A stretch of 64,000 bases of DNA from contig AP031351.1 in NCBI GenBank assembly GCA_037833965.1, forward strand, positions 15,016,501-15,080,500, in the 5' to 3' direction. The notes beneath the pieces were generated by a model. The model was not told where the DNA came from and did not search any database. It saw nothing but the letters and a program-made list of their open reading frames with translations. A program made the position numbers and the translations under genes. This DNA is from Marchantia polymorpha subsp. ruderalis (lineage: Eukaryota; Streptophyta; Marchantiopsida; Marchantiales; Marchantiaceae). Below are positions 25,701-38,025 of the stretch, piece after piece. The stretch's first letter is position 1. Every line of letters starts with the position of its first letter.

Positions 25701-28700
25701 CTGTTTTCTTTCTTTATCCAAAGGTAAAACTATGTTAAGGACCCGTAATATAAAGTAATGTACCGCAATGAAAACACACCATAAACAGGATAGTTGAGAA
25801 GAGATCCAAATGTATAGTATGTTACAAACATAAATAGGCCTTCATGTATATTGAATAACATATCGGATATTGATTGATGTTTGTCTGTCATAGCTTGGAG
25901 ATCGAGCACAATGAACAGAACCAAAAAGGAACCAACTGTGTAAAACAAATTCTCCAGTTAATCTCATAGAGAAAGGGTTAGGGTTTAGTTTCCTACCATC
26001 ACAGTAGAATACATGTTGCCCTCTTAGAGGGACGACAAGAGTTTGGTGTCTATATTATCCACAAAATGTCAAGGCTTTGAAAATTGACCAATGACAAGAA
26101 AAGGTCCATTCAAGTAATGTCATCTTCAAATTAGATAGAAAAGTTGTTTTAGTTTAGAATCCATAGTAAATCTCGAATTTGATCCAGCTACATAAATATT
26201 GTAGAAAACTTATGATCTGAAGCCCCGCTCTGGACTAACTATAAGCCACAAGGTTTTCTGAGGTACATTTGATAAAGATACGATGAAACTGTCAAAATAA
26301 CAATCAAAACATGATACTCTTCAAGTTATATTACGGCTTATATATGTCAGAAAAACATTCACGGAACTGTTGAATTTCAAGTTTCCAATTTCAAAGAAGG
26401 GTCTTTGGTTCTACAGGACAACTCTCCTCATTTTGATGATTCAAGTCCGGTTCGCAGACTAAATACACCATGTATAATTCCAACGTCAATACCAGCTTGT
26501 CAAACAAGCATCTATTCTGTCAAACTGAAATCCGGCAACTCCGGGTTCAGACCTTTTAACACGATACTAACAACCAAGCTCAAGCATCTCCGAATATACA
26601 CAAAAGCCTATATGTACGGATTTTGGGTGGAAGATGAGACATCCCAACACTCCTTATGGACTACCAGGTCGTAGTGGCATACGATTACACTATGGTTTCA
26701 GATTTGAGGAGAAGACTCAAACTAGAGAGGTCGAAAGGAAGACTAACAGCAATCAATTCAATCTGCTGCAATGTACACAGGTACAGAGTTGTGGGTTCAA
26801 GGGTACAGAAACAGTCTAATAGAATCACGACACTCAAAAGAATGTCATCGAAATCACCTCGCGATTTCCTGCAAACGATTGCAATGATGTCCAGCAAAAC
26901 TCAAGAAACATGGATGGACAATTCTGAGACCTGGCGAGAGAGATCAGGGTCGAGGCCGGCTGCATGGATAAAAATGCGCCTGCGAGGAGCTCCTCAGTCG
27001 TTACGTCTTGTCTGCCCATGTTTCCCGAGCAAATAGTCCGAGCTGGTATCTGAACCTCTCACAGCGAGTTCACCGGCAAAACAGGATGCAAATTGCCACT
27101 ATCCGAAGAGCAGAGAGCGCTGAACGATGAATGTCGAAGGCAGAGCAGCCCTGCACTCTGCGCTCGCGCCGCTGCACCGCCGCTAAAACAACCGAGACTG
27201 ACCAGGGCAATCGAACGCCCCTAGTCTGCACTTGGTCGCCACTCGCAGAGGCTGCCGATCGTAGTTCAAACCGCCAAACGCTTCTGGTGTTCATTCCGAG
27301 AAGGGCTTTTTCAAAAGCGCAAAAGCGCTCTGGCTCGAGATCTTCAGCTTCAGCGACTTTCCGAGGTCTGTCAAAACGCAGGGAGAAGAAAGATCGCGAC
27401 GACCAAGATTCCATGGAGCGCTTCGGGCGTGTCGCGAGAGCTCGCCAGGGTTTAAACTGGGGCCCACCCCCGCAGCCTCGATCGATTCGATGTCCGTGAC
27501 CAGAGGTCGCGGTGAATCAATTGTCGTCCGACTGTAGGACGGAGACCTCTGTACTTCGGACAGTCGTCCCCCGTCGCAGTGCAGACACTGCGACCGGTGA
27601 GGCCCACTGTTGCTCGGCGGATACCCGCGCCATGACGGACGCTCGTTGCTTAGAACGGCAGTGCTCAAGTATGCTGAACTACGTGGTTCAGCATACGATG
27701 TCCGAGTTATTTCTAGATATGTCTTGTAGTGGCCACCTCCTTAGTCTCCGACGGCCAATGGGTGTCGTCAAACCTATTTGCTTAAAATGTTGAACAGGAC
27801 AATCATGGGGATAAAAGAAATCCTGGACGTAGCAGGTGATGATACAGGGTAATAAAAGCAGAAGATCAAATATCACTGTCATGTATGCAAGGTTACTGAA
27901 GTTTGGGAAGAATTATAGCAATTTGCGAGCTGATTATGCTTCAGATCTTCGATTGCTCCGTTCCTTTTCATGGAAACGCTTATCATATACCGCAAACCCA
28001 TCAGGCGTCTAGAGTGCAGTTGCACAATCAAGATGACATATATGTGTACTTGTGACCTTCAATTTTGTTTGCTCCTTCTTAAAGAATCTCATAACTTGTG
28101 CTGAAATCCGCCATACATGTCGCTCTCAGGTTCATGCTTTTTGCAACCAGAAAACTACACTTTGGACCGTCAGTGGCGTTTCTTGCTTCTAGAGGAATCT
28201 TCAACCTTCTGCAGGAAATGCGTCTCATTGCCAGTACCAAAATGCGTCCTTCGACGTATGCTACATGTGCTCCAGTTTTGGTTGGAGTTGGGGAAGTTGT
28301 CGATCAAAGTCTCCCCTACTAAATAAGTTGCAAGAAGGGTCAAATAAAGTCCGCCGACTTCCTACACAACTGCGAACATAGGTATAATGACATATGGAGA
28401 GCATGAAATTCGTTTCAAAGAAATGTGATCCATAATGTGCTGATCACATGGAATCGTCTGTCACAGTTGTCAAATCATGGTACGTCGTATGCACATCATC
28501 ATGCCTAATATGTAAAGTTATTTCACACAAAATTCCCTGATTTCAAGAAAGGTCTGCAGCGAGATGTCACAAGTTTCTGATCTCTCGTGCAGCAGACTTA
28601 AGCTAAAATAGCAATATTTGTCTCCAACTATAGACCCCCAGTCGTGTTGCGGGCCAACAGACCATGCTTGTCAGCATTGCTCCTATTTTGCGTGTTACCT

Positions 28701-31700
28701 CCAATTCCTTTTGAAAAATGATAACAATTATACATTTTGCAAACATATATCTTTATAATGAGAAGGGAGACTCATGGTATAAATATCTGCATGTTAACTG
28801 CTTGACACAAACACAAAGCAAATACCAGAGTATGCTAGAAAAGACCCACCCAGGTTCTAAAAGAATAATAGAGATCTATCCACTCTTGTTATTCATCACT
28901 ACGTCTTCAACAGCGCCTCCTACATTCATTAAATGCAAATTCCCAGTATGTGTGATAATAGGAGATACACAACAAGCATCACCAGGCATGCGTAATTTAG
29001 GCGAACGTATAGCGGAGCGCCATAATTATCTAAATGTCCTCTCCTCTGGCGACTAAATTAAGGCTAATATGCCTTCTCCATTTTACGTTATCTAAATCGG
29101 TTTAGGCAAGCAAGAAATGTTTGCATCAATACCAAATCTTTGCATTGTCCACCCACTATAAATTCCGAGATATCCAAGGTTTCGTCAACTTACATCAAGA
29201 CCAAATCTTTATATTGTCCATTTTCATTGTGCCCCAGTAATCATTCATTACCTTTGGTTTTTTGCCAGAATATTTCAAGCCTATTTCTAGTGTTTGAAGA
29301 GTACAAAGATCAACCTCTCTCTCTTTTTGGAAAATCTGCTAGATTTTGAGCAGAGGGTTATCTGGTTCAAAAAAATTTGAAGTTGGATTAACTAGTGGTA
29401 AGTTCACAAACGGGTTATGGGTTATTTCTCCTTATGGAACAGTGACTACACGCACTTGGAAGGAGTAGGCTGTTCTAACTTAGAGAATGGCACAACAAGT
29501 GATGTGATTCAAATTGAATGAAGAGAACCAAGATTCTTGTTCCAAAAGTTGTATACGGTGTGCAAAGCGGAGTTCACATATTTTTAGATTGCAAATCTAC
29601 CGTGAACTCACTATTGATGTGCACTAGTGACTAACTGAGTGGACAGGCTAACAACTTTGCACGTGAATTATAAATTCAAAGACTAATTCCTAGCAAAGAT
29701 GATGCAATGTGGACGCACAATGTTATGGAATGCTTGGAACCACATATATCTTAGATGTAAGGAGTATGCATTGTGTAAAACTGCATGTTTTTGCCACTAG
29801 AAGAGATAAGTTTGATTGCCCTCTATTACTACTAGCCACACTTCCAGCAATCATGAGCATTTTTATTAGAGATACTAGTCTCACTTCCAACAATCAAGAT
29901 TGCTTTGGCGGTAACTCTTCTCAATCTAGTGTTGAATGCAATTTATGAAATTGTTTGTGAGTATAGATGCAGGTTTTTTTTTTCTGCAAACAAGTTTATT
30001 TGTCCTGCAAAGGAATAAATGATGTTGGCACTCTTATCTTAGGTCCCCACCCGGAGTTGCCTTGCCATTCGGAAGAATTTCTTCGTGAAAAGCTAACATC
30101 CGACTAAATTAACTTTCATGATGAGACTAAGTTTATTTAGGTAATCTAGTATATTGACTAATTTAAGCATGCCTGAGCATCACCAATCAAAATGATTTTT
30201 CTCTTCATAACTAAGACTGAACATTGCATAAGTGCTGCTAGATGTTCTATTTCAAGATAATATAATATATCATTACTCCCTCACTGGCCTAAGTTCAAGC
30301 AGATTATATACGCAATGCATATATGCTGTCAAAACTATTGGATGCAATTAAACTAATGGTGAATGTGCATCAATTGAAAAAAACTGAGCTCAGGCTCTAA
30401 CAAGAATGCCCCTATCTCCTTCCACATTTTGTGGATCCTCAAAGCTATTGGGCTGAAGACATGTCACGCGCATTATCTTCAAGGCCTGTCGATCCACAAT
30501 TCGTCAAGCGTGAAGTCTACAGTCTTTCATGACAACAGTGTGTTGAAGTGTAACCAGCTACACTTCACGCCTTCCATATTCCACTCTCCATGCTCACTGT
30601 AGATCTCCACTGCCCACTTTGAAGATATCGCCTAAGAACAAAGCCAGTAACAACTAAATTGATACTTAAGCTTGTCTGCATTTGTTTTGAGAAGGGAACT
30701 CGAATCGTTGACTTCCGATATATTCAATAGCAGTTTTGAATTTGGAGTCCATCAAAAGGGAAGTCTCACAGTACATTTCATATTACCACCATTTACAAGG
30801 AGTTCGTACAATCAGCTTGTCCTCGGTTCCAATTCAATTGCGGTCAATCCTCTCTCCATCGGCTGCCCAGAACCTTCCAGCTTGCTCTTGTAATCTGATG
30901 GGTCTTCGGCTTCCACCTTCGTTGATTGCTGGCTGTGAACAAAGAAAGATTCGGCAAACTTCTGTGGGTCTCAATATGAGAATGAAGAGAAGTCGATACA
31001 AGCGGCGGACATGCTTTGTACTGGCAAGCAGCGTCTGAGGAAAAGTACCGCCCTTGAGAAACGGCAGAATGCACAGTACTAGATCCGTAAGATTGTTGTG
31101 TAGTTAGTTATAAGAAAAGTCACAGGAAATCGGTCGCCTTCTGGACTTCATCTGCAATGAATACCCATGCACACTTCCGAGGACGGAAGCCAATTGAAAT
31201 TTGAAGTTAGGAAATCTTATACACCAAATCGATATTGTATTGCATCGGTTTCGCGAGCTCGATTACGTTCTTAGAAGTGAGTTGTACTCCAAGTTGTTTA
31301 TTTTATTCGGAACAGTCCACAAATGAAGAGTTAAACTTTCAGACTCTCCTCCTCCGCGATTATGAGTGTCGTTATGTGATTGAACAGACAAAGAAAATAG
31401 ACTTTCAAACGATGATCGCTGAGAGCGCCTGCTGAATCACACTGTCAGCTGAAACCCAGCACTGTTAGTAGATATCCGTGACAAGTTCAGCTCTGAACAG
31501 AGTCAACAATTCTCACTTCCAAGGTCCCAGAGCAAAATCTTCCAATCAGAAAAGGAATGTCCAAGCTCGACAGTTAATCTAGAGAGGGCGTTGGCGAGTG
31601 AGCTCGATAAACGCTCGATTCAGGACATTTTCTCAAACCCTTTAATGGAGTGTACACAACACAGCGAATCTTCACACCGGTGGCATTAGCTGAACAAGAT

Positions 31701-33369
31701 CCACCAAGGGACTGAGGGGGTTCAACCATGGTCGCCTCGAGAGGGCGATGGTCAACTGTCTTTAACTTCATAGACTCCAAATTCGTGTCGTCCCCAGAGC
31801 ATGCATGATGCATGAAAGCAAATGTCAGAGGATGTCTCCTCCAACTTGACCATGGGCTGATCATTTGCTAGTTAGTTCAAGACTTTCTCCTCTCCTTTCA
31901 CAAATGGATCAGTTTCGTTCTACCATTGGCTGCCGAGACTGTGCACTGGGCAGAATAACAAACTGTTCCGAAGACCGCTGATGAACAGGGACGTGTTGAC
32001 TAGAAGTCAGAGTGAAATCGACGTGATATATCCAAAATCAATATTTGGATATCACGTACATTTGTTCCCTTTGACTATGAACACGGCACCCGCGAGGTGA
32101 AGGTGGTGCGAAATTGTCAACGACAAACGGTAAACGATCTGAATGCGAACATAATGACTCCATATCTTCGTCATGATCCACATGATACCACAGGTATTGA
32201 GTACTTGAGAGCAGAGTAAATTCCACAGGCCGTAGCAAAAACACGCAACGGGGTCGGAGGTTGTGTGACCTGTGGGATCACACTTTTACCACAGTCGGAT
32301 GACCAAGTGAGAAACGGATCGAAAGTCGCCGGATGTGAAGATAATAGAGTGTTCATCAATTCGCCATAAAGCCAAGCAAATCAACTATCAGACAGCACGA
32401 TATGAAGAGAAAGTATTCACTCGGCCCATTGCGCGTTTCATTGTCCTGCGCTGAAAAGTCTCGATCCCTGCGTTTGTTCTTGAGCGCTACTTTGAAACCT
32501 ATGTTGCCATGGCCAGTTCACCGAGACTGCTGATGAAGGCGGACGTCGGAGCACATAAGTTTTAAGATTTAGAAAACAGCTATCACCAGAGCTGCAATTA
32601 TGTGTCATTCACAGCACATGACGCATCATTGGTCCAAAAGCCCTACGACCAAATTCGTTTACGCAAAGCACAATAGAGAATGTGTGAGTCGGTGCCTGAC
32701 GATTGTACTTTCGGCAGTCCGGTCCTGCTGCAGCCTGCTGCGTGTCGCTCTCAACCATGGCATATGTCCGACTGTCCCAGGCAGCAACTAACTGCAGGGA
32801 ACGTGAGGAACACAATTCTCTGTCACGCAATGCGCATGAAGCACAAAAAAGGCTTCTCCTCTGCGGACCTCTGTTGAGCCCGAGTGAAGCGCAAGAACGG
32901 GCCCCGCGAACTCGAGAGCAGCTCCACATCATCAGGAATCTGGTAGTTGGCACCGAAGGTCAACTCGAGTGTCGCAACTCTGGACAGTGCTGCACAGAAT
33001 CCTGGAACTATGTTGAGAAGTGGAACGCTCTCACTGGTCACTGCTCGCGCATGGTTTCAGCACATTACGGTCGATGGACCGCTTCGTTCCAGCTGGTCGG
33101 AGTCAGGCACGCTTCGCACTTTGAGTTGGGGAAAATAAAGTGACGCACCATCCCAGCCCAGCTTGCGAGCGTGCATGCATGCGCGTGCACATTTATAATA
33201 TTGTCATAATGAATATGAACCCGCATGTTCATGTCCAGCATTTGTATGTTCGAGTTCCTGTTCCCATCGGACCCAGACTCAATTTCCATGAGATCAAAAG
33301 AATAATCTGACTCATAAGTCCGAATTATGCATGAATGCACAACCGAACGTGAACCGAGTGGGATCAGAG
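22800..33369. other. Long gene-poor region
   Basis: About 10.5 kb with no gene I can support. Short ATG-started frames exist, for example 28718-29056 on the plus strand (112 codons), but they lack domains, splice partners or biased codon use. A tandem duplication lies at 25.15-25.39 kb. A sharply GC-rich island lies at about 26.95-27.7 kb, with overlapping frames on both strands, and may be a promoter or exon of an unseen gene. An inverted repeat (GTATGCTGAAC against GTTCAGCATAC) sits at about 27,669-27,696. A telomere-like GGGTTAGGGTTTAG occurs near 25,977. The rest is moderately AT-rich. Confidence 0.4.
25153..25388. repeat. Diverged tandem duplication, period about 118 bp
   Basis: Two adjacent copies can be aligned by eye at 25153-25270 and 25271-25388. 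Shared blocks include GATTCCAGAAGATTAGGAA against GACTCCAGAAGACTAGGAA, and ATCAAGGCGAATTGAAG against ATCAAGACGAATGAAAG. The copies differ at roughly one base in four or five, so the duplication is old. Weaker echoes of the same words continue to about 25.65 kb. There is no coding potential. Confidence 0.6.
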
Positions 33370-33621
33370 TAGGGATGGGCACGGCTCGGCTAACCGATAA
33401 ATATTGCCACCCGCTATCCGAGGCCGAAAACAAACTGTATCTCGGACGGAATTTACGTTTTCATACGATTATTTCCTCAGATTCGGCCGAAACTGTATCC
33501 TAAACATTTATTTCGGCCGAATATTTCGGTTGATTACATTTTTGGCCAATAGTCGATTAGCCGGCTAACAAAAAATATTAGCGGCTAGCCGAAAGTTAGC
33601 CGGCTACGTGCCCATGCCTAG
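33370..33621. mobile_element. MITE, hAT-type (non-autonomous DNA transposon)
   Basis: The 252-bp element begins TAGGGATGGGCACG and ends CGTGCCCATGCCTA, so its terminal inverted repeats match at 13 of 14 positions. Beyond that, several sub-terminal GGCTAACC and GGCCGAAA-type words are repeated in both orientations. It is flanked by GATCAGAG (33362-33369) and GATCAGCG (33622-33629), an 8-bp target-site duplication with one difference. An 8-bp duplication and TAGGG(A/C)TGGGCA-like ends are typical of the hAT superfamily. There is no transposase, so it depends on an autonomous relative elsewhere. The single mismatch in the duplication suggests a fairly recent insertion. Confidence 0.8.
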
Positions 33622-33629
33622 ATCAGCGA

Positions 33630-36600
33630 GAGCAGAACGACACTAAGTTCACCGCCGTGATTAGTGAATGCGAGGCCCCGGCACTACCGATGGGACAAGG
33701 ACGATCTAGGCTGTGGCCTTCTGGAGCTGCAGAGGGAAGGAGGGGAAGTTATATGGGAGAAAGAAACTGTGTGAGGGCATTAGTAGAAGAAGAAGAAGCT
33801 GCTGTACGTGGGGAGACGTCGTCGAGAGGAATCCGTAGTAAAAGCAGGCGCCGCCAGGCGAGATTACAAACTCAGGTGAAGATGATGATGGAAATCTCGG
33901 GAAAGTCCGATTGCTGCTGGAGTGCTCAGTAAAGGACGTACCCACCAGCAAAAGGCACGGGTCCTGTTTAATGACCACGCGTCGATGCCATTTTGACTTG
34001 TTGGTTTATGTCGTCAGAGTGCCCGAGCTCCATGCCCAGCCAGCCCCCTCTCCTGAAGTCTTGGAGGGCCTCCCATGCTTGTCGTTTTTACACCGAGGTA
34101 TAAAACAGGCCACAGCCGGTGACTGATGCCGCATTCTTACATCAGACCTCTGCATCCATCGAGGTGAGGTGTTGGGTCTAGACTGTAGAGAGTGAAAGTG
34201 GAGAGATTCTTTACCTCTCAGCTCTGGAAGCAGCCGTCTGGAAAGTCCTGCAGTTCTGAGCTGACTCCCACCTTCTTCCTGCACCTCTTCACTCAATACA
34301 CCCTTGCGTCGCTCAATGCTGCCAGACCAGAGCCCAGAATTTCATCGGCTCCAGCTTCTCAGACAATTCTCTTCTTCACCTTCCACGGTCGTCATTGTAG
34401 CTTCTTCCGACAACAGTCCTCCTCGTTATAGCGTCGAGGCAGACGGAGCTGAGAGATTTGTTTGATCAACAGACTTGTAGTTCGCAGTTCACATCCTTAG
34501 CTCGTTGTTGCTTCTTCCTTCAGAAAGTCTGCGGATTCATGGCCTCCTCCAGCACCGCTTTCTGGGCTGCCTACAACGCTGTCACGTCTTGCTGCGCTGC
34601 GAGAGGATCTCGAGGTCCTTACCACCGACATTGCGGATGTGCGCTTCACTTCCTGCCACATGAGCTTCACTCACCTCAGAACGATTGCGTGTCGATGCCC
34701 AGAAACGGCATGTTCAGGACACTGGCTCTTCAGAGCACGACTGAGAAGAGATCCAGCTCCGGTCACTGCACCGGATCGCCGCTCGTGCAGAACTTTGAGA
34801 GCTGCTCGGATGCTTGCCTCTGTGGAGAAGGAGTGATGAGCATCGGTATGATTCAGAAAGGCTTGCAAGCCACTTCTGCGACCAGGCACGTCAATTGCAG
34901 TGGAGAGTAATCGTCGTGGACCGAGTGAGTCGGTTTTTGGATTCCTAAAATCGATCAAACTTCTTCTCCGATTCTCTCAATGGCTCAGTATCTGATCTCG
35001 GAAAGGCACTGCCAACGCAGTGAGCGAGCAACGCCAGCAGCGAAGCTAGTGGATTTTTTTTCCTTGGAGCCAGAGAAGAGCTGATCGGAGATCCATGCAC
35101 CACAGCCGTTTGTCCCGGGCAACATGCAAAGTGCACAGTGCAGGTGGAGATGTACGAAAACTGATGACACCCAACTTATCCACGGAGCCGAAGATCAGTT
35201 TTGAGAACTTAAATTGAACATGTAACGACCTCCAGCTGACTCAGAGCGAATTTGGAGAACTCTCACTGCAACTTCCGAAGTGAGATGGACTGCTACTCGT
35301 TGGCAGGATCGAGCATGCACACAGCACGGACGCTGAACGACTTACAGACAGACGAATGGCCATATTCGTCTATCTGTCTAGAGATTTGCCTGGATTTGCA
35401 CATTAGAAAGCAAGGCGACGATCTGTGGAAGATTTGCGGAAAGTGCAGCCCATCAGGAATAATGGAAAGATAGCAGAGTTCCAGCCCATCAAAACAGGCT
35501 GACGATCAGCAGCAAAGTCTAGAATCTAAACCATTAGATTTAGCAATACATAGTTTGGCTCCCACTCCAATCGTATCAGGAGAAATGGGTTGTTATCCCA
35601 CAAGACCTTAGAATCTAGACAGATAATGAAGATATTAGAAATTTTCCCAAGACCGCCATTCCGGCTTGGTGTCCTGTTCACTATAAACTATAATTGAGAA
35701 ATTCCCTCAACAGGGGAAATATTACGTGAACGCATGCATCCCCTCTTTCATTCGTAATGGTATTAATTGCCCAGTGTTAGTACCATTTAACTGTCCGCAG
35801 TTTCATAAAGCTTGTTTTCTTCAGTTTTTCAAATTCCACTCATATTTGTCTCTCAGGATTTCACGTGCAGTCGTGGGTTGACGACTGTCCCACTCTGGTG
35901 ACCTTATTAATCATCTCGTGGAGTGTTGGTCCTCGGCCCTGACTACTTGTCTGCCTCTGCTGCGCTACTGGCAACCGCATTACTGCACAAGTTGGCCGAG
36001 CTGCGGCAGCCGCTGACGACGACAGACAGAGCCAGCCGGTTTCCCTTCGAAGGTGACCGCGCCGAGCGTACTTACGGTTACGCACACCAGCGTACTCCGC
36101 CGGTCGCTCTGTGACATAAATGATCTTCTCTGGTCAGCGCTCGAACGAAGGAGAAGCCAAAATGTGCCCAACAGAAGGGATCGCGCTCAGATTGAGTGAG
36201 TTGGACACAGGGGGGCACAGGTGGCAAAGCACGGCGACAAATACGGTTGGAAACCACGCCGCGCCTGTCAACGGATTTTGAATGACTTAAATCTCATCGA
36301 GTTTACGGTATCTGAGCAAAGCGAGGCCGACTATTTAACATCGTCTAAGAAAATGTCATCATTTTCATCTAGCTCTCCCAATTTGTTCTCTGTCGTGATC
36401 GAGATTTGGTTCTGTTCTCAGATCCGTCTGATATAAAACGCTGTTCGCATCAGCCTGTAGATAATATAAGATTTAGGGCGAACCAGAACCTTCAACGAAA
36501 TTAGGGCGAACATCCTCGGGGCTTGTAGACTCACTAATGCGCATTCTAAGCTTGGTGTAAAGTGCGAGCTATAAGGTCTTTCGAATCATAATTCGGCCTG

Positions 36601-36645
36601 TTCTACGTTTGAGTGACAATGTGGATTCAGGGTAGAGCAATCAAC
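33630..36645. other. Region without a supportable gene
   Basis: Mixed to GC-rich sequence with many overlapping short frames on both strands (for example 34458-34910 plus and 34006-34296 minus) that show no domain. Purine-rich GAAGAAGAAG runs occur near 33,788. If the small minus-strand gene ending at 36646 is spliced at its GTAAGT, its later exons would lie in the upper part of this region, but I could not find one. Confidence 0.35.
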
Positions 36646-36960
36646 TTACCCCCCCTCATCGCCTGCTTTCATACTTCTGCTTTTTAAAGAGGACTTTAGA
36701 CGTCGAGGAGCTTTTGGATTAGGTTTCACTAGTTCGCTACCAGCCCCTAGATTCCCACTAGAGGGAACCTTTCTTGGGGGGATGGGTTGGAGCTTGAAGC
36801 TACTTTTCTTGAGGCTAGAACTCTTCCAGCTATCAGCAGATTGTGGCCGATTAACACTTTTCGGAGGCATGACCAGAGTCGTTCCCCGCAGAGCGTCATC
36901 AGACTCTTTGCTCCGCTTTGCGGCCGATCCCCCGACGCCAGTGGATTGTTGACAGCCCAT
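36646..36960 (-). CDS. Small basic protein with MGC lipidation-type N-terminus, function unknown
   Basis: A 104-codon frame with ATG at 36960. The product starts MGCQQS, the classic pattern for N-myristoylation at Gly2 with palmitoylation at Cys3, which would attach it to membranes. The rest is Ser-, Lys- and Pro-rich and looks disordered (KSSSLKKSSFKLQPIPPRK), ending KAGDEGG. The stop TAA overlaps a consensus donor (GGGGTAAGT), so the protein may continue into another exon instead of ending at 36646. The next gene candidate starts 181 bp away on the opposite strand, so the two would share a divergent promoter. I do not recognise the family. The real ATG and biased composition favour coding, but the frame is short. 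Confidence 0.45.
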   Translation of the reverse strand: MGCQQSTGVGGSAAKRSKESDDALRGTTLVMPPKSVNRPQSADSWKSSSLKKSSFKLQPIPPRKVPSSGNLGAGSELVKPNPKAPRRLKSSLKSRSMKAGDEGG

Positions 36961-37140
36961 ACTTGATGCTAGAGAGCTGAACTTCTCTTTTCTACTTGAC
37001 TCTGGATCTCGCTCTCGCGACCTTATTTGATTTCATATCTGTATGGTAATGATCTCTCAATCCCTGTCATCTGGCCCCAGCTTGTACTGTTCATTCTCTC
37101 GGAACTTCGTTTCTATGATCAAGATCTACCATCCGGGGCC

Positions 37141-37522
37141 ATGATGCAGAGGTCTTCTGATACACAAGGACCTGATTGCCATTGTTCTAATGATCCAGCG
37201 CTTGCGACCGTCCTCAAGAGTTTCTATCAGAAAAGGTTGGGCACGGGAGATCAATGGGCGGAACGAGGAGATTTGGAGGGAAATAACTCTCTTCTTCCTG
37301 AATTCATCAAATCGTAATTCTTGTTTCCTTTTTTAAAACCATATCTATAGAGGTAAAGGTGGTGTTCTAGATACAAGATCGGGCAAATTAGGACCGGGGC
37401 CGAGCAAAGAGACGAGACGTATGAGAGCAGAGCCCGGAGTAACTCAGGAGGTTCGGAAAGGGATGACGACTCCCTTCACGATGCAACATACGAAGGCCAG
37501 ATTTGCTAGTGCCAAATTTTAG
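37141..37522 (+). CDS. Candidate small two-exon gene, function unknown
   Basis: The first exon starts MMQRSSDTQGPDCHCSND at 37141 and the last exon (37351-37522) begins with GKGGVLDTRSGKLGPGPS and ends KARFASAKF before TAG. The second exon follows a TATCTATAG acceptor and requires a phase-2 donor. Two candidates fit: AAAAG|GTTGGG at 37235, giving a 115-bp intron and about 88 residues, or ATC|GTAATT at 37313, giving a 37-bp intron, which is implausibly short in plants, and 114 residues. Frame continuity over both exons is the main support. The product is small, basic and without membrane segments. It is divergent from the MGC-protein gene, with 180 bp between the two ATGs. It could also be a chance arrangement. 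Confidence 0.4.
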
Positions 37523-37944
37523 GGACTGCTGGGGATTCAAGGCCAAGAACTGGGACTCTAAAAACTTATTCGAGATGCTGGAAGAAAAACTTGCTCTTCA
37601 ATAAATTCCAGAGGTTGCCTTTTATGGCAACCTCCGGAACAATTACATTCGAAACAACGTCGCCAAGAATCAAAGAGAAAGAAATTATCAGCGAAAAATC
37701 TTCAAAACGCAACGCACGGAGTCTTGTTGGAAGCCGAGGTCGCCATAGCTCTGGATGAACTTGAATGCGTGGGTGTGTGTTTGCAGGTTAGCCCGCGTGT
37801 CGGTCTGCCACAGCGAGTCCGGCTCCACCTGCCAACCAAGAAGCTCAACCTCCTCCGCGACCTAGCGTCGTAGATATTTCTCACTTGGTTACGCGTCACG
37901 CTCTGCTCTGCACTAGCTAATTGGAAGATCAAACAAGCTCCGGT

Positions 37945-38025
37945 CCCGGGCTGGGATTGAACCCCCGGACGATGAAAATCCGGGACCCGTGCCCTCCTGA
38001 CAGCGCCTCTCCGCCCCTTCAAGGC
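37945..38025 (-). repeat. tRNA-derived (SINE-like or pseudo-tRNA) sequence
   Basis: The minus strand reads from a D-arm-like GGCGCTGTCAGGAGGGC through a 7-bp stem CCCGGAT / GTCCGGG closing a 7-base loop (TTTCATC), to a B-box-like GGTTCAATCCC. The order and spacing match a tRNA gene, but the acceptor stem does not close and the T stem is poor. It is therefore either a degenerate tRNA or the head of a tRNA-derived SINE. No A-rich tail or target duplication was found. Confidence 0.4.

Noticed and set aside
28718-29056. 112-codon ATG-started plus-strand frame
   Set aside because: It lies in AT-rich intergenic sequence with no domain, no promoter cues and no partner exons; it is left as a note only.
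34458-34910. 150-codon Cys/Ser-rich plus-strand frame
   Set aside because: Its composition looks like a random frame, it overlaps frames on the other strand, and there is no splice or domain support.
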